From NCBI RefSeq assembly GCF_008001035.1, contig NZ_CP042856.1, positions 2,666,001 through 2,730,000 on the forward strand: a stretch of DNA of 64,000 nucleotides. The letters are read 5' to 3'. Below, piece by piece: positions 32,641-42,717 of the stretch; position 1 is the stretch's first letter; each line of letters begins with the position of its first letter. Source of the stretch: Salinibacterium sp. dk2585 (lineage in GTDB: Bacteria; Actinomycetota; Actinomycetes; Actinomycetales; Microbacteriaceae). A program made the translations under genes and the position numbers. A model generated the notes under the pieces. That model did not search any database. It was not told the origin of the DNA and saw nothing but the letters and a program-made list of their open reading frames with translations.

Positions 32641-33912
32641 GTGGTGATCGATCCTGTGCGGCAGGTGCCCGCGCTCACCGTCGAGACGGTCGCCATCGAC
32701 AACCCCGGCCCCCTCGTCTCGCTGCTCGACCGGCAGCAGCCGCTCCTGTGGCGTCGCCGGGGTTTCGGCATCACTGGGCACGGTGTCGCGGCCCGTTTCG
32801 AGTTCTCGGGTGAGCAGCGGATGACGGATGCCGCGGCCACCTGGCGCGCGGTCGCGGACGCCGCCACGATCACCGACCCGCTGGCGTTACCCGGCACGGG
32901 TCTTGTCGCGTTCGGCAGCTTCTCGTTCTCGCCGGGTTCCGCGCACGCGAGCCGTCTCGTGGTTCCGGCCTTCGTGGTGGGTCGCGCCGAGGAACACTTC
33001 TGGCTGACCCGCATCACGGTCGGCCCTGCGCCCGTCGAGCCGCTCACGGCCGCCATGCTGCCGCGGGTGGAGGCTGCGACATCCGCCGCTCACGCCTCCT
33101 TTGCGGATGGCGCACTGTCGTCCGAGGGCTACCTCGGCATCGTGCGGGACGGCATCGGGGCGATCCGCGACGGGCGACTCAGCAAGGTCGTGCTCGCTCG
33201 CGATCTGGCGGCGCGCCTCGAGGCGGGCGCTGACCTCCGCCCCACGATCGCCGCTCTGGCCGAGAGCTACCCCGACTGCTGGACCTTCGCAATCGACGGC
33301 TTCATCGGCTCGAGCCCCGAGACCCTCGTGAGCGTGCACGACGGCGTCGCCACGGCGCGGGTGCTCGCCGGCAGTGCAGCGAGGGGCACGGATGCCACGA
33401 GCGACGACGAGGCCGCAACGACCCTCGCGACCTCCCCCAAAGACCAGGACGAGCACGAGTTCGCGGTGCAGAGTGTGCTGGCGTCGCTGCGCCCGCACAG
33501 TCGAGGGGTCGTCGCGAGTGAGGTGCCCTTCACCCTGCGGCTGCCAAACGTGTGGCACCTGGCCAGCGATGTCGAGGGCGTGCTCGACGACGGCTCGACC
33601 TCGCTCGACCTCATCCGGGCGCTGCACCCGACCGCGGCCGTCGCGGGCACGCCGACGCCCGACGCCATGGCGTTGATCGAGGAGCTCGAGCCCTTCGACC
33701 GCGGACCCTATGCCGGTCCGGTCGGCTGGGTCGGCGCGGATGGCGACGGCGAGTGGGCGATCGCCCTGCGCAGCGCACGGGTGGATTCCGACGGCACAGT
33801 GACGGCGTGGGCGGGCGCTGGCATCGTGGCCGACTCCGACCCGGAACGCGAACTGCTCGAGACCCGCATGAAGTTCAAGCCCATCGTGGACGCGTTCGAC
33901 CCGGTCGGCTGA
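32641..33912 (+). CDS. menF: Isochorismate synthase
   Basis: 423 residues from GTG 32641. C-terminal chorismate-binding domain: DGRLSKVVLARDLAAR, GSSPETLVSVHDG, LAGSAARGTD, KDQDEHEFAV and GPYAGPVGWVGADGDGEWAI. Converts chorismate to isochorismate, the entry to menaquinone. Convergent with menD, separated by a palindromic repeat. Confidence 0.92.
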   Translation: MVIDPVRQVPALTVETVAIDNPGPLVSLLDRQQPLLWRRRGFGITGHGVAARFEFSGEQRMTDAAATWRAVADAATITDPLALPGTGLVAFGSFSFSPGSAHASRLVVPAFVVGRAEEHFWLTRITVGPAPVEPLTAAMLPRVEAATSAAHASFADGALSSEGYLGIVRDGIGAIRDGRLSKVVLARDLAARLEAGADLRPTIAALAESYPDCWTFAIDGFIGSSPETLVSVHDGVATARVLAGSAARGTDATSDDEAATTLATSPKDQDEHEFAVQSVLASLRPHSRGVVASEVPFTLRLPNVWHLASDVEGVLDDGSTSLDLIRALHPTAAVAGTPTPDAMALIEELEPFDRGPYAGPVGWVGADGDGEWAIALRSARVDSDGTVTAWAGAGIVADSDPERELLETRMKFKPIVDAFDPVG

Positions 33913-33936
33913 GGCGCATCGAACCCAAGCTCCGAC

Positions 33937-33994
33937 GTGAGTGGCCAAACATTCGGCCTCCCAGCCGGGTTTGGCCGAAACTTTGGCCACTCAC
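33937..33994. repeat. Palindromic repeat family C, copy 1
   Basis: GTGAGTGGCCAAA... and ...TTTGGCCACTCAC arms (33937-33958 with 33973-33994), mispaired in the middle. Lies between convergent menF and menD, so a bidirectional terminator role is possible. A related copy is at 58487-58544. Confidence 0.65.
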
Positions 33995-34027
33995 AGGGCA
34001 GAGCACGCCGCGACGGCGAGGCACGCG

Positions 34028-35716
34028 TCAGCGCGCCAGCGGCACCTCGATCACGACCGGCCCGGGTGAACCCGTGAGCGCGGCATCCAGTTCGCTGCGA
34101 GTCGCCGCGCGCACGTACTCCCAGCCGTAGGCGCCCACGAGCGCGCCCAGGTCGACCTCGTGGGGGGTTGTCATGACGCGCTCGAACGCGGAGGGGTCGG
34201 ATGTCGCGGCGACCTCAAGGCCGCCGAAGATCGTTCCCCCACCGTCGTTGCCGACGATCACCTGGATGCGGGGTCGCTCCTCCCCGCGCCCGAGCAGCAG
34301 GCCGCCTGGCTCGTGCAGGAAGGTCAGGTCGCCGACGAGCGCGCGGGTGACGCCCGTGGCATCCGTCGCGTCCTGGCTTGCGATTGCGACGCCGATCGCG
34401 GTCGAGAGCGTGCCGTCGATGCCGGCGAGGCCGCGGTTGGCGTGCACGCGGATCTTCTTGCCCGGCACCGCGGAGTCGAGCTCGCGGATGAGCCGCGAGG
34501 AGCCGAGCACGAGCCGGTCGTGCGGCCACGTCGCCCGCCACACGGCGTCGGCGAGGGCGCGGCGCGTGACGGGTGCGCGCAATGCCGCGAGGGTCTGCCG
34601 CTGGAACGCCGCCGTGACGGTGCCGTCGTAGGCATCCGGCGCGTCGACCACGGGGGCATCATCGGATGCCTCGATCAGGCCGCGGCTCGTGTGCACCCAG
34701 CGCCCCAGCCAGGAGCGGTCGGGGTCGGGGCCGCCCTCGACCTCGATCGCGTCGATGAACTCGGCGACGCGGTGACCGGGGTTGTAGTCCTCGGGCGAGC
34801 TGCCGCGCACGACAATCGTGTGTACGTCAGCGCGCTGGATGAGCTGCGGCACCTCGCGGCTCAGGGTGGGGTGCCCGAAGACGATGGCACGCTCGATGAG
34901 CCCGCCGAAGTCGGGGTCGCGCAGGAGTTCCCGGTAGGCAGCGACGAGGTTGGGGCCGAAGCGGGCACCGCTCGAGACCTCGGCGAGGAGCGGGGCGCCG
35001 AGGGCGCGGGCGACGGCCTCGGCCTGCTCGCCGGCGCGGTCCCCGGCGATGACGACCGTGCGCGGCGCGGCGGAGAGGCGGTGGGGGCGGTGGGTTGAGG
35101 AGCGAGGCACGAGCGTATCGAAACCCGCAGCGTCGCCCGCGGCAGGCAACTCCGCGATCGCCGCCGAGAGGGGCTCGCGGAAGGCCACGTTGAGGTGCAC
35201 CGGGCCCGGGGCATCCGAGTGCCCGCATGCGGCCGACCACGCCTCCCGGGCGATCGCACGCGCACCCGCGGGGTCAGCACTCTCCTGCGAGGGCGCGTCG
35301 ATGTCGCGCGTGAAGCGCACGGCCGGGCCGAAGATACCGTGCTGCACGGTCGTCTGGTTGGCGCCGATGCCGCGGAGCTCGGCGGGACGGTCGCCCGTGA
35401 TGACGATGAGCGGCACGCCCGCGTGGTGTGCCTCGAGCACCGCGGGGTGCAGGTTTGCGACGGCGGTTCCCGAGGTCGTGATGACGGCGGCCGGATGCCC
35501 CGACTCGGCCGCGAGGCCGAGCGCCAGAAAGCCCGCCGAACGCTCATCGATGCGCACGTGCAGGCGGGCACGGCCGGCCCGTTCAAACTCAGCCGCGGCG
35601 AGCGCCAGCGCCTGCGAGCGCGAGCCTGGAGCCACGACGAGGTGGCGCACACCGAGGCGAACGAGTTCTGCCAGCAGGCCGACCGAGAACTCGGTCGCCG
35701 GGCTCCCGGCGTTCAT
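34028..35716 (-). CDS. menD: SEPHCHC synthase (MenD)
   Basis: 562 residues, ThDP enzyme joining 2-oxoglutarate-derived semialdehyde to isochorismate. N-terminal Pyr domain ([38 protein letters not shown]), middle domain, and PP domain ([46 protein letters not shown]). Residues about 197-209 ([12 protein letters not shown]) are encoded by a dispersed 35-bp repeat in the interdomain linker, absent from menD genes as far as I recall. The start overlaps the PLDc_N gene as ATGA. Confidence 0.92.
   Translation of the reverse strand: MNAGSPATEFSVGLLAELVRLGVRHLVVAPGSRSQALALAAAEFERAGRARLHVRIDERSAGFLALGLAAESGHPAAVITTSGTAVANLHPAVLEAHHAGVPLIVITGDRPAELRGIGANQTTVQHGIFGPAVRFTRDIDAPSQESADPAGARAIAREAWSAACGHSDAPGPVHLNVAFREPLSAAIAELPAAGDAAGFDTLVPRSSTHRPHRLSAAPRTVVIAGDRAGEQAEAVARALGAPLLAEVSSGARFGPNLVAAYRELLRDPDFGGLIERAIVFGHPTLSREVPQLIQRADVHTIVVRGSSPEDYNPGHRVAEFIDAIEVEGGPDPDRSWLGRWVHTSRGLIEASDDAPVVDAPDAYDGTVTAAFQRQTLAALRAPVTRRALADAVWRATWPHDRLVLGSSRLIRELDSAVPGKKIRVHANRGLAGIDGTLSTAIGVAIASQDATDATGVTRALVGDLTFLHEPGGLLLGRGEERPRIQVIVGNDGGGTIFGGLEVAATSDPSAFERVMTTPHEVDLGALVGAYGWEYVRAATRSELDAALTGSPGPVVIEVPLAR
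35092..35126. repeat. Family B repeat inserted in menD
   Basis: 35 bp beginning GGGTTGAGGAGCGAGG and ending GAGCGTATCGAAACCC. Related copies flank 14312-14413, 40075-40106 and 44738-44820. Here it lies in the menD coding sequence and keeps the frame. Confidence 0.7.
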
Positions 35717-36093
35717 TCGCCCTTGGGCTCGTCGCTCGCGCCCTTCAGGCCCGTGTTGTCTTCGTCATCGAGCTCCGCGAGCTTCGCCTCGAGGTCACGG
35801 ATGCGCTGCTCGCGCTCCGCCTCGGTGTCGACGCTGCGCAGGAAGGCGGGGTCGTCGTCGGGGTAGACGGGACGCGAGGCCGCGGGGCGGCCGCCGGCAC
35901 GCGGCATCCGCTCCTTGCCGATCGTGAACCAGAGCAGGCCGCCGATGAGCGGAAGGATGATGATGACGAAGACCCAGGCGCCCTTCGGGAGCCCGCGGGC
36001 ACGGAAGTCGTCGGTGCGGATGCAGTCGATGAGCGCGTAGACCCAGAAGGCCAGCAACAGTGCTGCCCCGAAGACAGGTAGGAAGGCGCGCAT
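35713..36093 (-). CDS. PLD nuclease N-terminal-domain (PLDc_N) membrane protein
   Basis: 126 residues: two membrane helices ([20 protein letters not shown] and [20 protein letters not shown]) with the PLDc_N pattern DCIRTDD and [16 protein letters not shown], then an acidic, helical cytoplasmic tail ([20 protein letters not shown]). No phospholipase catalytic domain. Stop overlaps the menD start by 4 nt (ATGA), so coupled. Function unknown; found beside men genes in related actinobacteria as far as I recall. Confidence 0.8.
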   Translation of the reverse strand: MRAFLPVFGAALLLAFWVYALIDCIRTDDFRARGLPKGAWVFVIIILPLIGGLLWFTIGKERMPRAGGRPAASRPVYPDDDPAFLRSVDTEAEREQRIRDLEAKLAELDDEDNTGLKGASDEPKGE

Positions 36094-36185
36094 GCCCCGA
36101 GTCTACGCCAGCGGACTTGGCGGCCGCTGGGCGATCGTTCGACCGCGGGGACGGATGCCCAGGCCGCGCTGCGTAGACTCGTTGC

Positions 36186-36491
36186 GTGAAAACCTCCCAC
36201 CGTTGGTTGCTCTACACGCTCTTGCGCCTCGGCCTCTTCGCCGGTGTCTTCGCCGCACTGATGCTGCTCGGCATCTGGTGGTGGCTGTCGGCGATCTTCG
36301 CGATGGTGATCTCGTTCTCGGTCGCATACCTGTTCTTCCGCGACACCCGCGACCAGCTGGCGCTCGACCTCCAGCAGCGGCGCGAGAAGCCCGAGGTGCA
36401 CCCCGACGCCGAGGCTGAGGATGCGGTGACGGATTCGCCGGATACAGTCCCAGCTGAACGGCGCGACAAGTCCGGCCCCGAGGCGCGTTAG
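36186..36491 (+). CDS. DUF4229 membrane protein
   Basis: 101 residues from GTG 36186. Two helices (LLYTLLRLGLFAGVFAALML and IFAMVISFSVAYLFFR) followed by RDTRDQLALDLQQRRE and an acidic tail, the DUF4229 layout. Divergent from the PLDc_N gene, convergent with menA. Role unknown. Confidence 0.8.
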   Translation: MKTSHRWLLYTLLRLGLFAGVFAALMLLGIWWWLSAIFAMVISFSVAYLFFRDTRDQLALDLQQRREKPEVHPDAEAEDAVTDSPDTVPAERRDKSGPEAR

Positions 36492-36503
36492 GCGCGACTC
36501 CCG

Positions 36504-37484
36504 CTAGAACACGATCGCGGCGGCCAACCCCAACGCGAAGGCGAGCGACGTGAAGCTCGCGAGCTTGAGCACGAGCAGGAACTCCTGCGCCGTCTTGCCC
36601 GTGCAGGCGATGATCACCGCGGGCACCGCGAGGAGCAGCACGAAGAAGACGTACTTCGCGAGGATGAAGAGCAGCGCGAAGAACACGAGAATGCCGAACG
36701 GCGCGAGGATCAGCACCGTGAACAGCACGCGGGATGCCGTGAGCCCGATGAGCACCGAGAGGGTGCGCTTGCCGGAGAGGCGGTCCTGCTCGATGTCGCG
36801 CATGTTGTTGGCGACGAGCACAGAGCACGCGAAGAGCCCCGCGATGACGGCGAGCAGCCACGCCTCGAGCGAGACGGTGCCAACCTGCACGTACATGGTG
36901 CCAGCGGTCGCGACGAGGCCGAAGAACACGAAGACGAAGAGCTCGCCGAGGCCGTAGTAGCCATAGGGATGCTTGCCGCCCGTGTAGAACCAGGCTGCGG
37001 CGATCGCGGCCGCCCCGACGGCGAGCAGCCACCACTGCCCACTGAGCACGATGACGGCGAGGCCCGCCAACGCGCCCAGCCCGAGGAACACGAGCGCGAC
37101 GGTCAGCACGGTCCGCGGCTTGGCCGCCCCCGAGCCGGTCAGCCGCGATGGGCCCACGCGGTGGGCATCGGTGCCGCGGATGCCGTCGGAGTAGTCATTG
37201 GCGAAGTTCACGCCGACCTGGAGCAGCAGGGCCGTCGCGAGGCACAGGAGGGCACGCACCCAGTGCCAGCCCTCTTCCGGCGCGGAGAAGTGGGCCGCCG
37301 CCGTGCCGAGCGCGACGGGCGCGATTCCGAGCGTGAGGGTGCGGATGCGGGCGCCCGCGATCCAGTCGCGGGCTGTCGCCGGCTGCACCTTCGCCTGCGG
37401 GGGCACGGGTCGCTTGCTGCTGCGCGCCGCTGCCGCTGCCGCTGCCTTACGGGGGTCCATCCTCTGCTGCTTCGCTCTAGCCAC
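36504..37484 (-). CDS. menA: 1,4-dihydroxy-2-naphthoate polyprenyltransferase
   Basis: 326 residues, nine or so membrane helices. UbiA-family motifs: NFANDYSDGIRGTDAHRVGP (first Asp-rich, Mg-diphosphate binding) and ANNMRDIEQDRLSGKRTLSV (second). Attaches the polyprenyl chain to DHNA in the membrane. A basic, Ala-rich extension of about 35 residues precedes the first helix. Confidence 0.93.
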   Translation of the reverse strand: MARAKQQRMDPRKAAAAAAARSSKRPVPPQAKVQPATARDWIAGARIRTLTLGIAPVALGTAAAHFSAPEEGWHWVRALLCLATALLLQVGVNFANDYSDGIRGTDAHRVGPSRLTGSGAAKPRTVLTVALVFLGLGALAGLAVIVLSGQWWLLAVGAAAIAAAWFYTGGKHPYGYYGLGELFVFVFFGLVATAGTMYVQVGTVSLEAWLLAVIAGLFACSVLVANNMRDIEQDRLSGKRTLSVLIGLTASRVLFTVLILAPFGILVFFALLFILAKYVFFVLLLAVPAVIIACTGKTAQEFLLVLKLASFTSLAFALGLAAAIVF

Positions 37485-37592
37485 GATCGAATCCTATTCG
37501 GGAGTGCACACGAGGCATCCGCCATGAGCGCTGCGACTTCTCACCAGCGCTGCCGAATATACGGGCGCCCTAATGAGAAGACACCGCGCTCG

Positions 37593-38495
37593 TCAGAATT
37601 GCCAGGGGAAGGGCGACCAGTCGGGCGCGCGCTTCTCGAGGAACGAGTCGCGGCCTTCGACCGCCTCGTCCGTGCCATAGGCGAGGCGCGTCGCCTCGCC
37701 CGCGAAGACCTGCTGGCCCACGAGTCCGTCGTCGACGGCGTTGAAGGCGAACTTGAGCATCCGGATGGCGGTCGGCGACTTGGTCAGGATCTCCTGCGCC
37801 CACTCGTAGGCTGTGATCTCGAGTTCCCCATGCGGCACGACCGCGTTGACCGACCCCATCTCGTACGCCCGCTGGGCGCTGTACTCACGGGCGAGGAAGA
37901 AGACCTCCCGCGCGTTCTTCTGCCCGATCTGACGCGCGAAGTAGGCGCTGCCGTAGCCGGCGTCGAAGGAGCCGACGTCGGCATCCGTCTGCTTGAACTT
38001 GCCGTGCTCCGCCGAGGCGATCGTCAGGTCGCAGACGACGTGGAGGGAGTGCCCGCCGCCGGCCGCCCATCCGGGCACGACCGCGATGACGACCTTGGGC
38101 ATGAAGCGAATGAGGCGCTGCACCTCGAGGATATGGAGGCGTCCCGAACGCGCGGGGTCCTGCACGGTCATCGCGTCATCCGAATATTTGTAGCCGTCGC
38201 GGCCCCGGATGCGCTGGTCGCCACCCGAGCAGAAGGCCCAGCCGCCATCCTTGGGGCTCGGCCCGTTGCCGGTCAGCAGCACGACGCCGATGCGCGGGTT
38301 CTGGCGGGCGTCATCGAGCGCGCGGTAGAGCTCGTCGACCGTGTGCGGTCGGAACGCGTTGCGCACCTCCGGCCGGTTGAACGCGATGCGGGCGACGCGG
38401 CCCTCCGTGTCGTGGTGGTACGTGATGTCGGTCAGCGCGTCGGCGCCGGGCGCCACCACCCAGCGGGAGTCGTCGAAAAGCTCGGAGACGGTCAT
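37593..38495 (-). CDS. menB: 1,4-dihydroxy-2-naphthoyl-CoA synthase
   Basis: 300 residues, crotonase fold: RIAFNRPEVRNAFRPHTVDEL, AFCSGGDQRIRGRDGY and a PGWAAGGGHSLHVVCDLTIAS oxyanion region with VGSFDAGYGSAYFARQIGQK typical of MenB, ending in a WSPFPWQF tail. Closes the second ring from o-succinylbenzoyl-CoA. Collinear with menA 109 bp further on. Confidence 0.93.
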   Translation of the reverse strand: MTVSELFDDSRWVVAPGADALTDITYHHDTEGRVARIAFNRPEVRNAFRPHTVDELYRALDDARQNPRIGVVLLTGNGPSPKDGGWAFCSGGDQRIRGRDGYKYSDDAMTVQDPARSGRLHILEVQRLIRFMPKVVIAVVPGWAAGGGHSLHVVCDLTIASAEHGKFKQTDADVGSFDAGYGSAYFARQIGQKNAREVFFLAREYSAQRAYEMGSVNAVVPHGELEITAYEWAQEILTKSPTAIRMLKFAFNAVDDGLVGQQVFAGEATRLAYGTDEAVEGRDSFLEKRAPDWSPFPWQF

Positions 38496-38530
38496 GCTCC
38501 CAGCCTACGGGGGCGCGGCGCGCGGAGTTT

Positions 38531-38570
38531 TGTGCGTCGCGCGTACGATCAAACGTGCGCGTGACGCACA
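38531..38570 (-). terminator. Hairpin after the 38588 membrane-protein gene
   Basis: Arms TGTGCGTCGCGCGTACG (38531-38547) and CGTGCGCGTGACGCACA (38554-38570) pair with two mismatches around a 6-nt loop. It lies just past the stop of the leftward gene at 38588 and upstream of menB. Confidence 0.5.
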
Positions 38571-38587
38571 GAAGTGCGCGCGGCGGG

Positions 38588-39025
38588 TTAGCTGAGGGCG
38601 CCGAGCACCGTGACCTGCAGCCACGGGTTCGCGAGCAGCCCGAGGACGATCGCCGGGGCGCCCCACCAGCGTCCGAGACGGGCCACGACCGCGACGAGGC
38701 CGGTCACGACGCCGGCCAGGGTCAGCCCGTTGGCGATCCACGCGAGCACGGATGCCACGGCCCAGGAAGTCTCGGTGGCAGACGCCGGTGCGGCGATGGT
38801 GATCGCGACGATCTCGACCACCAGTCCCACGAGCGCGAGCCCCAGCGCGACCATGCCGGGGAGCGCCTTCCCGCGTCGACGAGCGCTTGGCACGGGCTGC
38901 GGGGACTGCGCGGGCCCGGTGGGCACCGTCAGCACTGGCTCAGCGGTCCAGTTCGCCGCCGACCAGGGATCGGCAGATGGCGCTGTGCCCGCCCCCGCGG
39001 GCGCGGACTCACCACTCGAATTCAT
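38588..39025 (-). CDS. Hypothetical membrane protein (DUF4190-like layout)
   Basis: 145 residues from ATG 39025. A Pro/Ser-rich hydrophilic N-terminus (1-50) precedes three or four membrane segments (LGLALVGLVVEIVAITI, VASVLAWIANGLTLAGVVTG, LGRWWGAPAIVLGLLANPWL). No function recognised. Divergent from menC. Confidence 0.7.
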   Translation of the reverse strand: MNSSGESAPAGAGTAPSADPWSAANWTAEPVLTVPTGPAQSPQPVPSARRRGKALPGMVALGLALVGLVVEIVAITIAAPASATETSWAVASVLAWIANGLTLAGVVTGLVAVVARLGRWWGAPAIVLGLLANPWLQVTVLGALS

Positions 39026-39098
39026 GCACGCGAGCCTATTCCACGTGTCGCGGGCACACTCACGGGGAACGCGACATCCGTTTTGCCAGACTGGGGCG

Positions 39099-40085
39099 AT
39101 GCTCCCCACGATCGACGACCTGCTCGCAACGGCGCGAGTGGTCTGTCTCCCCCTGCGCACGCGGTTCCGCGGCATCGACACCCGCGAAGCCCTCCTCCTC
39201 GAGGGGCCGCGCGGTGCGACCGAGTTCTCCCCCTTCGTCGAATACGACGACACCGAGGCAGCCACCTGGCTTGCCGCCGCGATCGACTTCGGCTGGGGCG
39301 AGGAACCGGCCGTGTTCCGCAGCAGCGTGCGGGTGAACGCGACCCTGCCGGTGGTCGAGCCCAGTCGCGTCGCCGGGGTGCTCGACCGATTCAGCGGATG
39401 CCGCACCGTCAAGGTCAAGGTCGCCGGCCCGTCCCAGCGCATCGCCGACGATGTCGAACGGGTGCGGGCGGTGCGCGAGTACCTCGGCCCGGAGGGCCGC
39501 ATCCGCCTCGACGCCAACGGTGCCTGGACGATCGACGAGGCCGAGCGGGCCGTGCACGCCCTGGCCGAGTTCGACCTCGAGTACCTCGAGCAGCCGTGCG
39601 CGAGCGTTGACGAGCTCGCCCAACTGCGCGAGCGCATCCGCTACATGGGCATCGGCATCGCCGCGGACGAGAGCGTTCGGAAAGCCGAGGATCCGCTCGC
39701 GGTTGCCCGGGCCGGCGCCGCCGACCTGCTCGTCATCAAGGCGCAGCCCCTGGGCGGCATAGCCGCCGCGGAACGCATCATCGCCGAGGCCGGCCTGCCG
39801 GTCGTCATCTCGAGCGCACTCGACACAAGCATCGGTCTCTCGATGGGCGCCCACCTCGCAGGTGTGGTCCCCGTGCTCGACTACGACTGCGGACTCGGCA
39901 CGGCGGCCCTGCTCGAAGCGGATGTCACGGAGGAGCCGCTCTCCCCCGTCGACGGCTGCATCCCGGTGCGCCGCATCGACGTGAGCCCAGCCCTGCTCGA
40001 CCGCCACGAGGCATCCGAAGACCGTCGCGACTGGTGGCTCGACCGGCTGCGCCGCTGCCACGCGCGCCTGACGAGGGTCGAGTAA
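39099..40085 (+). CDS. menC: o-Succinylbenzoate synthase
   Basis: 328 residues from ATG 39099. Enolase-superfamily signature: CRTVKVKV (catalytic Lys), RLDANGAWTIDEA, EYLEQPC, ADESVRK and LLVIKAQPLGG (second Lys). Dehydrates SHCHC to o-succinylbenzoate. Last codons and TAA (GTC-GAG-TAA) fall within a family B repeat at 40075-40106, so the C-terminus RVE may be repeat-derived. Confidence 0.92.
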   Translation: MLPTIDDLLATARVVCLPLRTRFRGIDTREALLLEGPRGATEFSPFVEYDDTEAATWLAAAIDFGWGEEPAVFRSSVRVNATLPVVEPSRVAGVLDRFSGCRTVKVKVAGPSQRIADDVERVRAVREYLGPEGRIRLDANGAWTIDEAERAVHALAEFDLEYLEQPCASVDELAQLRERIRYMGIGIAADESVRKAEDPLAVARAGAADLLVIKAQPLGGIAAAERIIAEAGLPVVISSALDTSIGLSMGAHLAGVVPVLDYDCGLGTAALLEADVTEEPLSPVDGCIPVRRIDVSPALLDRHEASEDRRDWWLDRLRRCHARLTRVE

Positions 40086-40106
40086 CGAGCGCGGGTGTCG
40101 ATACGG
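40075..40106. repeat. Family B repeat overlapping the menC stop
   Basis: GGGTCGAGTAACGAGCGCGG followed by TGTCGATACGG matches the GGGTTGAGTA...GTATCGA pattern of the family with a few changes. It supplies the menC stop codon and the spacer to convergent ccsB. Confidence 0.5.
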
Positions 40107-40117
40107 CCGTTGCCGGC

Positions 40118-41080
40118 CTACAGCCCGCTGTAGCTGTGCAGCCCCTTGAAGAACTGGTTGACGATCACGTAGTTGAAGAGCACCGAACCGAAGCCGATGA
40201 GCGCGAGCCAGGCCGAGCGGGCGCCGCGCCAGCCGCGGGTTGCGCGGGCGTGGATGTAGCCGGCGTAGACGGTCCAGATGATGAACGTCCACACCTCCTT
40301 GGTGTCCCAACCCCAGTAGCGACCCCAGGCGCGCTCGGCCCAGATGGCCCCGGCGACGAGCGTGAAGGTCCAGAAGACGAAGCCGACGACCGTCACCAGG
40401 TAGGCGAGGTTCTCGAGGCGGTCGGCCCTGGGCAGCGTGCGGAGGAAGCCGATGCCCTTGCCGCTCGTCTCGCGGCGCGACTGCAGCAACTGCAGGAGCG
40501 AGAGCGCGGCACCGATCGCGAAGAGCGCCGTGCCGAGGGCGGCCACGAATACGTGGATGACGAGCCAGTACGAGTCGAGCGCGTCAGGCAGCGGCTTGAC
40601 CGGCACGTAGAAGTTGACCGTCGCGACACCGAGCGTGATGAGCAGGCCGCCGACGATGTAGGCGCCGAGGAACTTCAGGTCCTGCCAGAACTGCAGCAGC
40701 ACGAACACGAGCGCCACGATTGCCGAGGAGGTCAGCGAGAACTCGAACATGTTGGCCCACGGCACGAAGCCCTGGGCGACGCCACGAAGCACGACCGCGG
40801 CGACGTGCAGCAGCGTCGCGAGGATGGTCAGGGCGAAGGCGATCCGTTCCAAGCGGTAACGGGGTGCCGCGACATCCGTCGTCGTCTTCTCGAGGGTGGC
40901 GGTGGTGGTGCCGGATGCTGAGGCCACCTGCCGCTCCGACATGGCGAGCTGGTCGGCAGCGGCCGTCGCATAGGTGGAACGCTTGGCGAGGTCGATCGTG
41001 AACAGCACAAAGGCGAACACGTAGACCGCCATCGCCGAGTAGACGGCGACCAGCGAGTAGGAATCAAGCACGTCGGACAC
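40118..41080 (-). CDS. ccsB: Cytochrome c assembly protein CcsB/CcsA
   Basis: 320 residues, about eight membrane helices. The tryptophan-rich heme-handling loop is WGRYWGWDTKEVWTF (about 250-264), with flanking histidines. Works with ResB to move heme outward and attach it to c-type apocytochromes (System II). Its GTG start shares one base with the resB stop. Confidence 0.92.
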   Translation of the reverse strand: MSDVLDSYSLVAVYSAMAVYVFAFVLFTIDLAKRSTYATAAADQLAMSERQVASASGTTTATLEKTTTDVAAPRYRLERIAFALTILATLLHVAAVVLRGVAQGFVPWANMFEFSLTSSAIVALVFVLLQFWQDLKFLGAYIVGGLLITLGVATVNFYVPVKPLPDALDSYWLVIHVFVAALGTALFAIGAALSLLQLLQSRRETSGKGIGFLRTLPRADRLENLAYLVTVVGFVFWTFTLVAGAIWAERAWGRYWGWDTKEVWTFIIWTVYAGYIHARATRGWRGARSAWLALIGFGSVLFNYVIVNQFFKGLHSYSGL

Positions 41081-42717
41081 TAGCTAAGCCTAACCCCGAG
41101 CGCCTGGGCGTGCCGCTCGGCCAGATCACGCACGGCGCCGTCGAGGCCCGGGTCCTCACCGCGGGCGAGACCAGCGTATTCGAGGCGGATGCCCTCATCG
41201 CCATCGATCGCCTTGACCCACACCCGGCGGCGCGGTACGAAGAGCCCCGCGATGAGCCCGCCGATGACGAGGATCGTGAAGACGAGCACCCAGCCGGCGC
41301 TCGGGTCATGGTGCACGTCGAAGGATGCGAAGCGCAGCACGCTCTCCCCGTCGGGCGAGGCCTCGCTCATGTCATCGAAGGTGACGGTGCCGCGTCCACC
41401 TGGCAGCTCGTAGGACTCCCCCGGTCGCAGCTGGATCGAGTCGACACCGGAGTCGCCGCCGACGATCTCTCGCATGCCCTCGACATTGAGCGAGTACACC
41501 GAGCGGGGCGTGCCGTCATCAAGGCCAAGGTCACCTGTGTAGACGTTGAGCGTGAGCACCGGGTCGAGCAGGTCGGCGAAGTTCGAGGTGAGCGCGCCCG
41601 ACTCAAGCACAGCCGCCGAGGGGTAGAAGAAGCCGCGCATGCCGATCTGCTCCGGCACGGCATCCGTGACCTTGATGATGCCGAGGGAGGTGAGGTTGTC
41701 ATCCTGCGGGATGAAGGGCACGGGCCCAGTGAAGGCGATGTTGCCATCGGCATCCGTGACCGTCACGTGGGGTGCGTAGCCGTTGCCGACGAGATAGGTA
41801 TCGAGGCCCATTATCGGCAGCGGTTCGTTGACACGCACCTGTGCCTCATAGGGGCTGCGCCCGCCTTCGTGCACCGTGACATCGGCGCTGAAGTTGCTCG
41901 CGAACCCGAAGGCGTTGACGTTCTCGGTCTCGTAGCTCGCGTCGAAGTCGTCGAGGATGAGCCGGTAGGGCGGCAGCGAGCCCTCGTCGAAGAAGCGGCC
42001 GGGGCTGAACGAGTCGTAGTCGTTCAGCACGTTGACGAAGGGCTTGCCCTCCACGACGACCTTCTGGCCGTTGTAGGCGAAGCCGCCGCCGATACCCACC
42101 GAGACAAGCACGCCGATGAGCGCGGTGTGAAAGATGAGGTTGCCCGTCTCGCGCAGGTAGCCGCGCTCGGCCGAGACCGACAGCTCCCCCGCCTTCTCGA
42201 AGACACGCACGCGGTATCCGGACTTGCGCAGCAGCGTCCGTGCCGACTCGATGGCGGATGCCGCGGTCACGCCTTTCGCCTCAGTCGAGCGATAGGCCTC
42301 CAGCCGCGACAGGCGCGCCGGCGTCTTGGGCGGCGGCGTGCGGAGCGCCTTCAAGTGGTGGAGCGTGCGCGGGATGACGCAGCCGATGAGCGAGATGAAG
42401 AGCAGCAGGTAGATGGCCGAGAACCACACCGAGCCGAAGACGTCGAAGAGCTGCAAGTCGTCGAGCACCGGGGCGAGGTCTGGGTGATCGCTGTAGTACT
42501 GCGTGACGCCGTTGGGGTCAGAAGAGCGCTGCGGCACGAGCGAGCCCGGGATCGCGGCCAGCGCGAGCAGGAGCAGCAGCACGAGCGCGGTGCGCATGCT
42601 CGTCAGTTGCCGCCAGAAGAAACGCAGGTAGCCGACGACGCCGAGGGAGGGCTGGTTGACTCCGCCCTCGCGCGGCGCGGGCGCCGGGCTGTCGTGATGG
42701 TCAGATGGCCGGGACAA
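41080..42717 (-). CDS. resB: Cytochrome c biogenesis protein ResB
   Basis: 545 residues: N-terminal helices ([20 protein letters not shown], then [21 protein letters not shown], the ResB start motif), a third helix near 75-95, a large outer domain and a final helix ([19 protein letters not shown]) before a short cytoplasmic tail. Partner of CcsB in heme ligation. The 5' end overlaps ccdA by 17 nt. Confidence 0.92.
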   Translation of the reverse strand: MSRPSDHHDSPAPAPREGGVNQPSLGVVGYLRFFWRQLTSMRTALVLLLLLALAAIPGSLVPQRSSDPNGVTQYYSDHPDLAPVLDDLQLFDVFGSVWFSAIYLLLFISLIGCVIPRTLHHLKALRTPPPKTPARLSRLEAYRSTEAKGVTAASAIESARTLLRKSGYRVRVFEKAGELSVSAERGYLRETGNLIFHTALIGVLVSVGIGGGFAYNGQKVVVEGKPFVNVLNDYDSFSPGRFFDEGSLPPYRLILDDFDASYETENVNAFGFASNFSADVTVHEGGRSPYEAQVRVNEPLPIMGLDTYLVGNGYAPHVTVTDADGNIAFTGPVPFIPQDDNLTSLGIIKVTDAVPEQIGMRGFFYPSAAVLESGALTSNFADLLDPVLTLNVYTGDLGLDDGTPRSVYSLNVEGMREIVGGDSGVDSIQLRPGESYELPGGRGTVTFDDMSEASPDGESVLRFASFDVHHDPSAGWVLVFTILVIGGLIAGLFVPRRRVWVKAIDGDEGIRLEYAGLARGEDPGLDGAVRDLAERHAQALGVRLS

